A stretch of DNA of 64,000 nucleotides from Anaerozeibacter sp031551775 (GTDB taxonomy: Bacteria > Bacillota > Clostridia > Christensenellales > Aristaeellaceae): the NCBI GenBank assembly GCA_031551775.1, contig JAVBND010000083.1, forward strand, positions 1-64,000, given 5' to 3'. The notes beneath the pieces were generated by a model that had not been told where the DNA came from, did no database searches, and worked only from the letters and a program-made list of their open reading frames with translations. Position numbers and translations under genes: made by a program. Of the stretch, positions 22,995-30,863 are shown piece after piece; the stretch's first letter is position 1; every line of letters starts with the position of its first letter.

Positions 22995-24341
22995 TTGACA
23001 TCCATCCCCCAACAGCTGCTCATTCAGTTGATACTCATCATGATCAACGCGTTTTTTGCCGCGACCGAAATCGCGGTGATTTCGCTAAACCCCACCAAGG
23101 TGCGACGCTTGGCCGAAGAAGGCGACAAGACCGCGTCCAAGCTTTTGACCATGGTCGAATCCCCCTCCGGCTTCCTCTCGACCATCCAGGTGGGCATCAC
23201 GCTGGCCGGGTACCTCGCAAGCGCTTTCGCGGCGGACAACTTCGCGGAACCGCTGGTCAATTGGGTCTACAACGGCCTGGGCTTTAAGGTCCTGTCGCTG
23301 GGCCTGCTCAACACGCTTGCGATCATCCTGATCACCATGGTGCTGGCGTACTTCACGCTGGTGCTGGGCGAACTGGTCCCCAAGCGCGTCGCCATGCAAA
23401 AGCCCTACGAAGTGGCGAAATTCGCCTGCGGCGTGGTGTCGGGCGTGGCGAAGGTCACGCGCCCGGTGGTGGCGTTCTTGTCGCTGTCAACCAACGCCGT
23501 GCTTAAGCTTATGCGCATGAAGACCGAAGCCGAGGAAGAGACGGTCACCGAGGATGAAATCCGCATGATGGTGGAACTGGGCGAGGAGAAGGGCACCATC
23601 GATTCGGATGAGATGGAATGGATCCAAAACGTGTTCGACTTTGGCGATATCTCGGTGCGCGAAGCCATGACCCACCAACCGGACGTCGAAGCGATTGACA
23701 TTAACGACGACAAGGCGGAAATCCTGCGCCTGATCCGCCTGACCGGTCTTTCGCGATACCCGGTTTATGACGGGGACGAAAGCGACATTGTGGGCGTGCT
23801 CAACGCGCGCGACTACCTGATGAATCTGGCGGAGGAGACGCCCCGGCCGCTCGCCGATATTCTGCGCCCGGCTTACTTCGTGCCCGAGACCATCAAGGCC
23901 GACCAGCTCTTTAAAGACATGCAAAAGAAAAAGGTTCACCTGGCAATCGTGGTGGACGAATATGGCGAGACCAGCGGCGTGATCACCATTGAGGACCTGC
24001 TCGAGGAAATCGTCGGCAATATTTACGACGAGTTTGACCCGGCGGAAATGACCGAGATTGAGAAGATCGGGGACAACCTCTGGCGCGTGTCGGGCAGCGT
24101 CGATATCGAAACGCTGGCGGAGACGCTTGACATGGAGCTTCCGGACGACGACGGATACGATACGGTGGGCGGCATGGTCTATTCATGCCTGCACACCATC
24201 CCCAAGGACGGCACGGTTCTGGACGTTCAGGTGCACGGGCTGAATGTTCACGTGGTCAGGATAGAGGACCGGCGCATCGAGGAAGCGCTGATCAGCAAGA
24301 TACAGGAACCCGCGCCGTTGGAAGCGGCTGAAGCGGAGTAG
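22995..24341 (+). CDS. CNNM/CorC/HlyC-type membrane transporter with CBS domains
   Basis: A 448-residue protein. An N-terminal CNNM (DUF21) membrane domain of three to four helices opens with INAFFAATEIAVISLNPTKVRRLAEEG and contains a GLAGYLASAF-like helix and LVLGELVPKRVAMQ. Two CBS motifs (ISVREAMTHQPDVEAID, LADILRPAYFVPE) and a C-terminal CorC/HlyC domain (VDEYGETSGVITIEDLLEEIVGNIYDE) follow. Relatives export Mg2+ or Co2+. The start is TTG 22995 behind AAAGGAGAGAAAAGT, which lies beyond the leader terminator; upstream in-frame starts fall inside the hairpin. Confidence 0.9.
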   Translation: MTSIPQQLLIQLILIMINAFFAATEIAVISLNPTKVRRLAEEGDKTASKLLTMVESPSGFLSTIQVGITLAGYLASAFAADNFAEPLVNWVYNGLGFKVLSLGLLNTLAIILITMVLAYFTLVLGELVPKRVAMQKPYEVAKFACGVVSGVAKVTRPVVAFLSLSTNAVLKLMRMKTEAEEETVTEDEIRMMVELGEEKGTIDSDEMEWIQNVFDFGDISVREAMTHQPDVEAIDINDDKAEILRLIRLTGLSRYPVYDGDESDIVGVLNARDYLMNLAEETPRPLADILRPAYFVPETIKADQLFKDMQKKKVHLAIVVDEYGETSGVITIEDLLEEIVGNIYDEFDPAEMTEIEKIGDNLWRVSGSVDIETLAETLDMELPDDDGYDTVGGMVYSCLHTIPKDGTVLDVQVHGLNVHVVRIEDRRIEEALISKIQEPAPLEAAEAE

Positions 24342-24357
24342 TTTTGATCAGCTCGAA

Positions 24358-24397
24358 GGGCGTGCCCCGCCGCATGGCGCGAAGGCACGCCCTTTTT
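24358..24397 (+). terminator. Terminator of the CorC/HlyC-type gene
   Basis: GGGCGTGCC / GGCACGCCC stem with a 17-nt loop, followed by five T residues. Confidence 0.85.
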
Positions 24398-24479
24398 GGA
24401 TACAAAAAAACACCCCAACCACGACGAGCGCTAAGCTCCATCATACAATTGGGGCGCAGTTCGCACAACAGCCTGCCGG

Positions 24480-24740
24480 TTACTGAGCGGCCTTGTTCAG
24501 CCTCTTGGCAAGACGCGCCTTTTTGCGGTTCGCAGCGTTCTTATGGATAACGCCCTTGCTGGCGGCTTTGTCAATCGCGCTAGCGGTCGCGCTGAGAAGC
24601 GTTTGATCGGCATTCCCCTCGGCGATAGCGACGTCATATTTCTTGACGGCCGTACGCGTGGCGGACTTAATCATGCGGTTGCGCAGGTTCTTTTTTTCGT
24701 TCACCTTCACGCGCTTGATGGCGGATTTAATATTCGGCAA
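24480..24740 (-). CDS. rpsT: 30S ribosomal protein S20
   Basis: An 86-residue, lysine- and arginine-rich helical S20 protein: MPNIKSAIKRVKVNEKKNLRNRMIKSATRT at the N-terminus and GVIHKNAANRKKARLAKRLNK at the C-terminus. It binds 16S rRNA early in small-subunit assembly. The start codon is TTG (24740) behind GGGGAGGTGAATTGTC, an uncommon choice for a ribosomal protein and consistent with translational self-limitation. It is divergent from gpr, as often found in Firmicutes. Confidence 0.97.
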   Translation of the reverse strand: MPNIKSAIKRVKVNEKKNLRNRMIKSATRTAVKKYDVAIAEGNADQTLLSATASAIDKAASKGVIHKNAANRKKARLAKRLNKAAQ

Positions 24741-24778
24741 GACAATTCACCTCCCCAATCCTTCAGTCAACAACCGAC

Positions 24779-24807
24779 ATTTTACCATGGGACGGGCCTC
24801 AATGCAA
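24779..24807 (-). promoter_or_regulatory. rpsT promoter
   Basis: On the minus strand TTGCAT (24802-24807), 17 bp, TAAAAT (24779-24784), 38 bp before the rpsT start codon. Confidence 0.6.
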
Positions 24808-24862
24808 TAGTTTCTGCGTGATTTAAACGTAAAAATCACAAGCGGGAACGGCGAAAGCGGAC

Positions 24863-24891
24863 GCATAGTTCGCGCTTTGCAAGCCAAACTA
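24863..24891 (+). promoter_or_regulatory. Forespore (sigma-G/F-like) promoter of gpr
   Basis: GCATA (24863-24867), 17 bp, CAAACTA (24885-24891). This approximates the sigma-G consensus (GHATR, 17-18 bp, CATnnTA). It fits gpr, which is forespore-expressed in characterised spore formers. Confidence 0.5.
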
Positions 24892-24920
24892 AGCAATATG
24901 CGACTAGAGGAGGCATTGGA

Positions 24921-25841
24921 ATGCGGCAAATTCGAACGGACCTGGCCATGGAATCAACCGGCGCGCATGGCACAAGCGAGCTGCCCGGCGTGACCATCTC
25001 GGCGTGGGAGGCGGGCGACGTGACGGTCACCGAGGTGCGCGTGGACGCGGGCGAGGGTTCAAAACTGCTTTCAAAAGCGCCGGGCGTCTATGTGACGCTT
25101 GAATGCGCAACGATGAAAAAACAAAATCCCGAAATGCGGGTGGCAATGGCGAGTATTCTGGGCGAAGAACTCATCCGGCTCATGCCGGCCGAGGACGAGC
25201 GGCCGGTGCTTGTGATCGGCCTTGGCAACCGCGACGTAACGCCCGACTCGCTGGGGCCTAAGACGGTGGAAAAGACGCTCGTCACGCGGCATATTTTCCG
25301 CGAACTTCCGGACGCGGTGGACGAGCGGATGCGCTCGGTTTGCGCGCTCGCGCCGGGTGTGCTGGGCGTGACCGGGATTGAGACGCTGGAAGTCGCCAAG
25401 GGCATGGTGCGCGAATTGGGGCCGCGCGCGGTAATCGTGATCGACGCGCTGGCCGCGCGCGCCAGCAGCCGCGTGGGCTCTACCATCCAATTGACCGATA
25501 CCGGAATCCAGCCGGGTTCGGGCGTGGGCAATCACAGAAGCGCGCTCAACAGCGAGACGCTGGGCGTCAAGGTGCTGGCGCTGGGCGTGCCGACGGTGAT
25601 TTATGCCACAACCATCGCGCGAGACGCGCTTGCCATGCTCGCGGGCGAGGATCAGGAGAAGGAAGAGGAACTCGACAGGATGTGCGAGAAACTTCTCGAA
25701 GGCGCGCTGGGCGAGATGATCGTGACCCCGCGCGAGGTGGACGACCTGATTGGCGATGTGGCGCAGATGCTGGCTTCGGGAATCAATCAGGCGCTCCACC
25801 CGGGCCTTAACGAAAATGAAATCATGACCATGATGGGATAG
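24921..25841 (+). CDS. gpr: Germination protease (GPR)
   Basis: A 306-residue aspartic-type spore protease. It degrades small acid-soluble DNA-binding proteins during germination, after autoprocessing of an N-terminal propeptide. The family pattern is strong: MRQIRTDLAMESTGAHG at the N-terminus (propeptide region), VLVIGLGNRDVTPDSLGPKTV, APGVLGVTGIET, VIVIDALAARASSRVGSTIQLTDTGIQPGSGVGNHR, and a C-terminal DDLIGDVAQMLASGINQALHP. Its presence is good evidence that the organism forms endospores. ATG 24921 follows AGAGGAGG. It is monocistronic, followed by the T-box leader. Confidence 0.97.
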   Translation: MRQIRTDLAMESTGAHGTSELPGVTISAWEAGDVTVTEVRVDAGEGSKLLSKAPGVYVTLECATMKKQNPEMRVAMASILGEELIRLMPAEDERPVLVIGLGNRDVTPDSLGPKTVEKTLVTRHIFRELPDAVDERMRSVCALAPGVLGVTGIETLEVAKGMVRELGPRAVIVIDALAARASSRVGSTIQLTDTGIQPGSGVGNHRSALNSETLGVKVLALGVPTVIYATTIARDALAMLAGEDQEKEEELDRMCEKLLEGALGEMIVTPREVDDLIGDVAQMLASGINQALHPGLNENEIMTMMG

Positions 25842-25858
25842 GGGCGCAATAAAAAAGC

Positions 25859-25887
25859 TTGACAGGGCACGCAGCTTATGGTATGAT
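25859..25887 (+). promoter_or_regulatory. Promoter of the T-box leader
   Basis: TTGACA (25859-25864), 17 bp, TATGAT (25882-25887), starting transcription near 25894. Confidence 0.75.
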
Positions 25888-25893
25888 CCGGTA

Positions 25894-26180
25894 AACCGTT
25901 GAGCAAGAGCAAGTACATTTTGATCCTTTCGGCAAAGAGAGCCGCCGTTGGTGGAAGCGCGGTGCGAAAGTCAAAGTGGAATGGGCTTGCGAGGCCGAGC
26001 TGAAATTGTATCGTTGCTTTGAGCGGATATAAGTACGCAAGGCGGGCCGCCCACCGTTACCACGGGCAGGCGTATGATGGTACGCCGTGAGAGGACGCAC
26101 ATTTGCGTCAAGCCGGGTGGCACCGCAGGAGCAATGGTTCTCCTGTCCCAGCAAAGTAGCATGGGACAGGGGTATTTTTT
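25894..26180 (+). ncRNA. Tryptophan T-box leader
   Basis: A classic tRNA-sensing leader. Stem I shows AGTA (25912-25915), the AGAGAGCCG and GGTGGAAGC distal elements. A 3' strand segment reads TGGAATGGG (25977-25985); whichever TGG triplet is placed as specifier, it is the Trp codon. The T-box core GCCGGGTGGCACCGC lies at 26112-26126. Its TGGC would pair with a GCCA acceptor end, matching the G discriminator of tRNA-Trp. A terminator (CTGTCCCA/TGGGACAG then six T, 26143-26180) follows. Uncharged tRNA-Trp should therefore switch on the downstream TrpB gene. Confidence 0.93.
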
Positions 26181-26236
26181 ATGCCCCGTCCCAATAACCG
26201 CCGCCGCGCGGCGAATCAGGAAAGGAGAGGCCGAAC

Positions 26237-27607
26237 ATGCGCAAAGAAATTCCCTACAAAATTTACCTCGAAGAAAATGAGATGCCCCGGAAGTGGTACA
26301 ACGTGCGCGCGGACATGAAGACGAAGCCCGCGCCGCTGCTCAATCCCGCGACGCTCAAACCCATGACGTTTGAGGACTTGCAGCCGGTGTTCTGCGATGA
26401 GCTGATCCGTCAGGAACTCGACGACGATACGGCCTACTTCGATATCCCGGACGATATTTTGAATTTCTACAAGATGTACCGTCCCGCGCCGCTGATTCGC
26501 GCGTACTGCCTGGAGGAAAAGCTCAAGACCCCGGCCAAGATCTACTACAAATTTGAAGGCAACAATACCAGCGGCAGCCACAAGCTCAACAGCGCCATCG
26601 CCCAGGCGTTCTACGCCAAGCACCAGGGTCTCAAGGGCGTGACCACCGAGACCGGCGCGGGCCAGTGGGGCACGGCGCTGGCGATGGCGTGCTCGTATCT
26701 GGAACTGGACCTCAAGGTGTTCATGGTGAAGTGTTCCTATGAGCAAAAGCCGTTCAGGCGTGAGGTCATGCGCACCTACGGCGCTTCCGTCACCCCGTCG
26801 CCCAGCGACAAGACAGCTGTGGGGCGCAAGATCCTCGAGCAGTTTCCCGGTACGACCGGGAGCCTTGGCTGCGCGATCAGCGAAGCGGTGGAAGTTGCGA
26901 CCGGGACGCCCGGCTACCGCTACGTGCTGGGCAGCGTCCTCAACCAGGTGCTGCTGCACCAGTCGATCATCGGGCTTGAGACCAAGACCGCCATGGACAA
27001 GTACGGGATTGTCCCCGACATCATCATCGGCTGCGCGGGCGGCGGCAGCAACCTGGGCGGGCTGATCTCTCCGTTCATGGGCGAAATGCTGCGCGGCGAG
27101 CGCGATTACCGCTTTATCGCGGTCGAGCCCGCCAGTTGCCCGAGTCTGACGCGCGGAAGGTACGCCTATGATTTCTGCGATACCGGCATGGTGTGCCCGC
27201 TTTCAAAAATGTATACCGTGGGTTCTTCCTTCATTCCCAGCGCCAACCACGCGGGCGGCCTGCGCTTCCACGGCATGAGCTCAATCCTGTCCGAGCTTTA
27301 TCACGAAGGCTTAATGGAGGCGCGCGCGGTGGAGCAGACCAGCGTCTTTGAGGCCGCGGAAAGCTTCGCGCGCGTCGAAGGCATCCTGCCCGCGCCGGAG
27401 AGCGCCCATGCCATCCGCGCCGCGATAGACGAAGCGCTCAAGTGCAAGGCGACGGGCGAGGAAAAGACCATCCTCTTCGGCCTGACCGGGACCGGCTACT
27501 TTGACATGGTGGCCTATGAAAAATTTCACGACGGCAAGATGGCCGACTGCGTTCCGACGGACGAAGAGCTTCAAAAAAGCTTTGAGCGCCTGCCCTTGGT
27601 GCCATAG
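26237..27607 (+). CDS. TrpB2-type tryptophan synthase beta protein
   Basis: A 456-residue PLP enzyme of the TrpB2 (TrpB-like) branch. This branch joins indole and serine to tryptophan, often without a TrpA partner. N-terminal features such as YLEENEMPRKWYNVRADM are TrpB2-specific. The PLP lysine is K116 in NNTSGSHKLNSA, followed by TTETGAGQWGTALA and the phosphate-binding GCAGGGSNLGG. No trpA or other trp genes are adjacent, so indole salvage is a likely role. Control by the Trp T-box directly upstream supports the assignment. ATG 26237 follows GGAAAGGAGAGG. Confidence 0.95.
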   Translation: MRKEIPYKIYLEENEMPRKWYNVRADMKTKPAPLLNPATLKPMTFEDLQPVFCDELIRQELDDDTAYFDIPDDILNFYKMYRPAPLIRAYCLEEKLKTPAKIYYKFEGNNTSGSHKLNSAIAQAFYAKHQGLKGVTTETGAGQWGTALAMACSYLELDLKVFMVKCSYEQKPFRREVMRTYGASVTPSPSDKTAVGRKILEQFPGTTGSLGCAISEAVEVATGTPGYRYVLGSVLNQVLLHQSIIGLETKTAMDKYGIVPDIIIGCAGGGSNLGGLISPFMGEMLRGERDYRFIAVEPASCPSLTRGRYAYDFCDTGMVCPLSKMYTVGSSFIPSANHAGGLRFHGMSSILSELYHEGLMEARAVEQTSVFEAAESFARVEGILPAPESAHAIRAAIDEALKCKATGEEKTILFGLTGTGYFDMVAYEKFHDGKMADCVPTDEELQKSFERLPLVP

Positions 27608-27627
27608 CCCTCTTGCCTTGGAAAAAC

Positions 27628-27667
27628 CGAAGGGGAACCCGGACGACGCTGTCCGGGTTCCCTTCTT
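27628..27667 (+). terminator. Terminator of trpB2
   Basis: GAAGGGGAACCCGGAC / GTCCGGGTTCCCTTC, a ~15-bp stem with one bulge and a short loop, followed by a short T tract. Confidence 0.8.
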
Positions 27668-27741
27668 TGACGCGGGAAGAAGGCCGCTCGCCCAGGCGCG
27701 GTGAACGCGGGCGAAAAGTTTTTGATATTCACTAAACGGCA

Positions 27742-27854
27742 AAACATTTTAGCAAACAAATCGGTTTGTTCCGATAAACAGGAAGCGGCGCGCGGCGCGG
27801 ACGCACGGGGCCGGTGTTTTGATGATAAATGCGCTTTTGTTTACTAAAATGTTT
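27742..27854. repeat. Inverted pair of 19-bp sites upstream of the LacI-type gene
   Basis: AAACATTTTAGCAAACAAA at 27742-27760 and the reverse complement of AAACATTTTAGTAAACAAA at 27836-27854 differ at one position. They are separated by 75 bp and lie 25-138 bp upstream of the -35 box. Paired sites of this length suggest regulator binding with DNA looping, or an activator. Confidence 0.6.
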
Positions 27855-27879
27855 ATGCAATTGGGACTGGCCTATGCAC

Positions 27880-27908
27880 TTGACACAACGTATAAATGCT
27901 ATTAAAAT
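27880..27908 (+). promoter_or_regulatory. Promoter of the LacI-type regulator gene
   Basis: TTGACA (27880-27885), 17 bp, TAAAAT (27903-27908), with a ~135-nt leader before the ATG at 28051. Confidence 0.65.
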
Positions 27909-28050
27909 GCGATTAGAACCATATTGAAGCGATGGATATGCCGCAATATGCATGAACTCAAACCAAAACATACGCGAAACATAATGTGCAAATGGCCTTC
28001 ATTTATGCTATGCTATTCCCGAGATTACTGAACAGGGGGGCGATGACGTA

Positions 28051-29076
28051 ATGAAGCCAACCGTCCGCGATATTGCCAAACACACTGGGTTTTCTGTGGC
28101 GACGGTCAGCAATGCGCTAAACGGGCGCAAGGGCGTCGGCGAGGCCACGCGCGCGCTGATCGAGCGCGTGGCAAAGGAAATGGATTACCGGTATGAACCC
28201 CAACGCGCGCCGGTGCGCAACTATGTGCGCCTGGTCGTCTTCAAACGCCACGGGCTGGTGGTGATGGACACGCAGTTTTTTATGGAAATGATGGACGGCA
28301 TCGAGCGTGAGTGCCACGTAAACGGGCTCGACCTCGTGGTGACCAACATCCACATGGAGCAGGACTCGAATTATCTTGATCGGGTCAAGGGGATTTGCAA
28401 GGAGGAGTGCGCTGGCATCTTGCTCTTGGCCACGGAGATGCATGCCGAGGATATGCGCCTGTTCGCCTCCACCGCGTCCCCCCTGCTGGTGCTTGACTCG
28501 ATGTTTGCCCACCTGCCGCTCAATACCGTGGCCATTGCCAACTACGACGCCGGGCACATGGCGACCGAGCACTTGATCCACATGGGGCACGCGAACATCG
28601 CCCACATTACATCCAGCGCGCGCTTTCAGAACATGGGCTACCGCCGCATGGGGTACGAAGCCGCGATGCGCGAACACAATCTTGCCGCCAACATCGACTT
28701 TAGCTGGCGCGTTTCACCCACCATCGAGGGTGCGTATCAGGATGTCATGGCGCTTTTAAACGAAAAACCGCGCCTGCCGACCGCTTTTTTCGCCGCCAAC
28801 GACATCATTGCGGTCGGATGCTCGCGGGCGCTCAAGGAGAAGGGATATCGCCTGCCGCGCGATGTATCGGTCATCGGCATGGACGATTTGCAGATTTGTC
28901 AGATCAACAGCCCCACGCTGTCAACCATTCGCGTGCTTCGGCGCGAGATGGGCAGGAGTGCGGTCCGGCGGCTCGTTGAGATGAGCGACAAGTCCGCGCC
29001 TGAATGTGTGCAAAAGATTGAAGTGGGCGTGGAACTGGTCGAGCGAAAGAGCATTTACGACCTGAGGCACAACTGA
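28051..29076 (+). CDS. LacI-family transcriptional regulator
   Basis: A 341-residue regulator with an N-terminal helix-turn-helix (TVRDIAKHTGFSVATVSNALNGRKGVGEAT) and hinge. The periplasmic-binding-protein-like sugar sensor domain includes VVFKRHGLVVMDTQFFMEMMDGIE, TAFFAANDIIAVG and the RDVSVIGMDDLQIC C-terminal motif. Variation in the hinge (YRYEPQRAPVRN) is usual for clostridial members. It lies directly upstream of, and in line with, the sugar operon and most likely controls it in response to the imported sugar. ATG 28051 follows CAGGGGGG at a long 10-nt gap. Confidence 0.92.
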   Translation: MKPTVRDIAKHTGFSVATVSNALNGRKGVGEATRALIERVAKEMDYRYEPQRAPVRNYVRLVVFKRHGLVVMDTQFFMEMMDGIERECHVNGLDLVVTNIHMEQDSNYLDRVKGICKEECAGILLLATEMHAEDMRLFASTASPLLVLDSMFAHLPLNTVAIANYDAGHMATEHLIHMGHANIAHITSSARFQNMGYRRMGYEAAMREHNLAANIDFSWRVSPTIEGAYQDVMALLNEKPRLPTAFFAANDIIAVGCSRALKEKGYRLPRDVSVIGMDDLQICQINSPTLSTIRVLRREMGRSAVRRLVEMSDKSAPECVQKIEVGVELVERKSIYDLRHN

Positions 29077-29144
29077 CCGGATTTTGTTCCTGAGCGCTCA
29101 AGGCGCTTAAGAATATCTATCAATGGATGAGGAGGAATCACATC

Positions 29145-30089
29145 ATGAAGAAACTGATCGCCCTGGTCCTCGCGGTACTGATGATTGCGTCCCTGGCTAC
29201 CGCCGCGATGGCCGAAGCCAAGCCGCTGATCGTCGTCATTACACCCAGCCACTCCAACCCCTATTTCAAGACCGTTGCCGATGCCGCTTCCGCCAAGGCC
29301 GAAGAACTCGGGTACGACTACCTGGTCATCCAGCACGACGACGACGTCGTGAAGCAGTCGGAAGCCTTTGACACCGCGATCTCCCGCAAGGCCGCCGCGA
29401 TCATTTGCGACAACGCGGGCGCGGATGCTTCCATTGCTCCGGTTCAGGCCGCCAAAGCCGCCGGAATCCCCACCTTCCTGGTTGACCGCGAGATCAACTC
29501 CACCGGCGACGCCGTGGCGCAAATGGTCTCCAACAACTACCAGGGCGCGTCGCTCGTGGCCGAATACTTCGTCGAATGCATGGACGGCGAAGGCAAGTAT
29601 GTTGAGTTCACCGGCAAGGAATCCGACACCAACGCGGGCGTGCGCTCCGAAGGTTTCCACGGCGTCATCGACCAATATGAAGACATGGAGATGATCGAGC
29701 AGCAGACCGCCAACTGGAGCCAGACCGAAGCGTATGAGAAGATGGAATCCATCATCCAGGCCCAGGGCGCGGACAACATCAAGGGCGTCATCTGCGGCAA
29801 CGACACCATGGCGATGGGCGTCATCGAAGCGTGTCTCAAGGCCGGCATGAAGGACGTCATCGTGTGCGGCTTTGACGGCTCAAACGACGTGCGCGACTCG
29901 ATTCTCCGCGATGAAATCAAGGCCACCGGCCTTCAGCCGATCGCCTACATTTCTGAGCAGGCCGTCGTACAGGCCGATGCGTACATCAAGGCCGGATCGA
30001 CCGACAAGGAAGAGAAGCAGCTCATGGACTGCGTGCTGATCACCAAGGACAACGCGCAGCTTCTCGACAATTTCGCGCTGAAGAACTGA
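29145..30089 (+). CDS. Sugar ABC transporter substrate-binding protein, RbsB-like
   Basis: A 314-residue Peripl_BP_4 binding protein with a signal peptide (MKKLIALVLAVLMIASLATAAMA) and no lipobox Cys. Retention at the surface would therefore need another partner. Core motifs are IVVITPSHSNPYFKTVADAASAKAEELGYD, DNAGADASIAPVQAAKAAGIPTFLVDREI and VICGNDTMAMGVIEACLKAGMKDVIVCGFDGS. Homologues bind ribose, xylose, erythritol-type or other sugars; the ligand is not readable. ATG 29145 follows GAGGAGGAATCAC. A stem-loop after the gene may protect its message for high expression. Confidence 0.92.
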   Translation: MKKLIALVLAVLMIASLATAAMAEAKPLIVVITPSHSNPYFKTVADAASAKAEELGYDYLVIQHDDDVVKQSEAFDTAISRKAAAIICDNAGADASIAPVQAAKAAGIPTFLVDREINSTGDAVAQMVSNNYQGASLVAEYFVECMDGEGKYVEFTGKESDTNAGVRSEGFHGVIDQYEDMEMIEQQTANWSQTEAYEKMESIIQAQGADNIKGVICGNDTMAMGVIEACLKAGMKDVIVCGFDGSNDVRDSILRDEIKATGLQPIAYISEQAVVQADAYIKAGSTDKEEKQLMDCVLITKDNAQLLDNFALKN

Positions 30090-30107
30090 TCTCGGGTAAG
30101 ATTTTTG

Positions 30108-30138
30108 AGTTGGCGGCGGGCACGTTCCGCCGCCAACT
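30108..30138 (+). terminator. Intercistronic stem-loop after the binding-protein gene
   Basis: A perfect 12-bp stem, AGTTGGCGGCGG / CCGCCGCCAACT, with a 7-nt loop and only TTT after it. Such elements commonly act as partial terminators or mRNA-stabilising hairpins, raising binding-protein expression over the rest of the operon. Confidence 0.7.
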
Positions 30139-30167
30139 TTGAAGTGATATGGGAAGCAGGTGTCAAT

Positions 30168-30863
30168 ATGGCAAAACGTCCATGGATATTGCGCGCTTCG
30201 ATCGCGGCCCTCGCCCTTTTGCTGATCGCATGTTTTTGCCGCGTGACGGTGGTCTACGATAAAGCGCCCGCCGCCGTGACCGACGCTCGGGGCAATCAAA
30301 CGGTGGCCGGGGAGCTGACGGTCGCTGAACAGTACGCACAGGACAACTGGACAGGTAAGGTCCTCCCCGCCATCGATGAACGCGCGATTGAACCTCAGGC
30401 GTTTGCCGCGGGGCTCAAGGGCGATTTTGCGGCCATGGGCGCCGAGCACGCGGCGCGCGCCAACGAGACCAGCCCGTACAATTTCTGCATCAAGGGCAGG
30501 GCGCAAGTGCTGGGCATAGAAAACGCCGACTCCAAGACCAAGACGCGCCTGCTCATCGACGCGCCTCCTTATGACGGCCAGAGCGATTTCAAGGTGCAGA
30601 TATCCACCGTCATCAAGACCAACGCCATTCGCGACGCGGTCGGTTTTTTAAAGCTGGACGATTTCGAAAACCAGGTGGAATTTGCCGAGCTCACCAAGGC
30701 GTTCAACGCGCGCGTTCAAAAGGACCTGATCAAAGGCCTCGATGCTCAGGCGCTTGTCGGCAAGGAGGTCACGCTGACCGGATGCGTGTCGGTCATCAAG
30801 GCGGACGATGAAGTGCTGGTGGTGCCCGTCTCAATTGAAGCGGCGGAGGCGCAAGCGCAGTGA
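30168..30863 (+). CDS. DUF2291 family lipoprotein
   Basis: A 231-residue protein with an N-terminal signal ending in LLIAC, a plausible lipobox, so probably a membrane-anchored lipoprotein. The rest matches DUF2291 (COG5618): FCRVTVVYDK near the N-terminus, YAQDNWTGKVLPAIDERA, FCIKGRAQVLGIENADSKTKTRLLIDAPPYDG and FENQVEFAELTKAFN. DUF2291 genes recur inside RbsABC-type sugar operons and may help hold or gate the binding protein, which is inference. ATG 30168 follows GGGAAGCAGGTG. The end overlaps the ATPase GTG by 4 bp. Confidence 0.85.
   Translation: MAKRPWILRASIAALALLLIACFCRVTVVYDKAPAAVTDARGNQTVAGELTVAEQYAQDNWTGKVLPAIDERAIEPQAFAAGLKGDFAAMGAEHAARANETSPYNFCIKGRAQVLGIENADSKTKTRLLIDAPPYDGQSDFKVQISTVIKTNAIRDAVGFLKLDDFENQVEFAELTKAFNARVQKDLIKGLDAQALVGKEVTLTGCVSVIKADDEVLVVPVSIEAAEAQAQ

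Larger units (their letters stand above)
27668..28050. other. Regulatory gap ahead of the sugar operon regulator
   Basis: A 383-bp AT-richer gap. It holds two long inverted copies of a 19-bp word (27742-27760 and 27836-27854) and one consensus-like promoter (27880-27908). No open frame or RNA gene can be supported. Confidence 0.6.
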
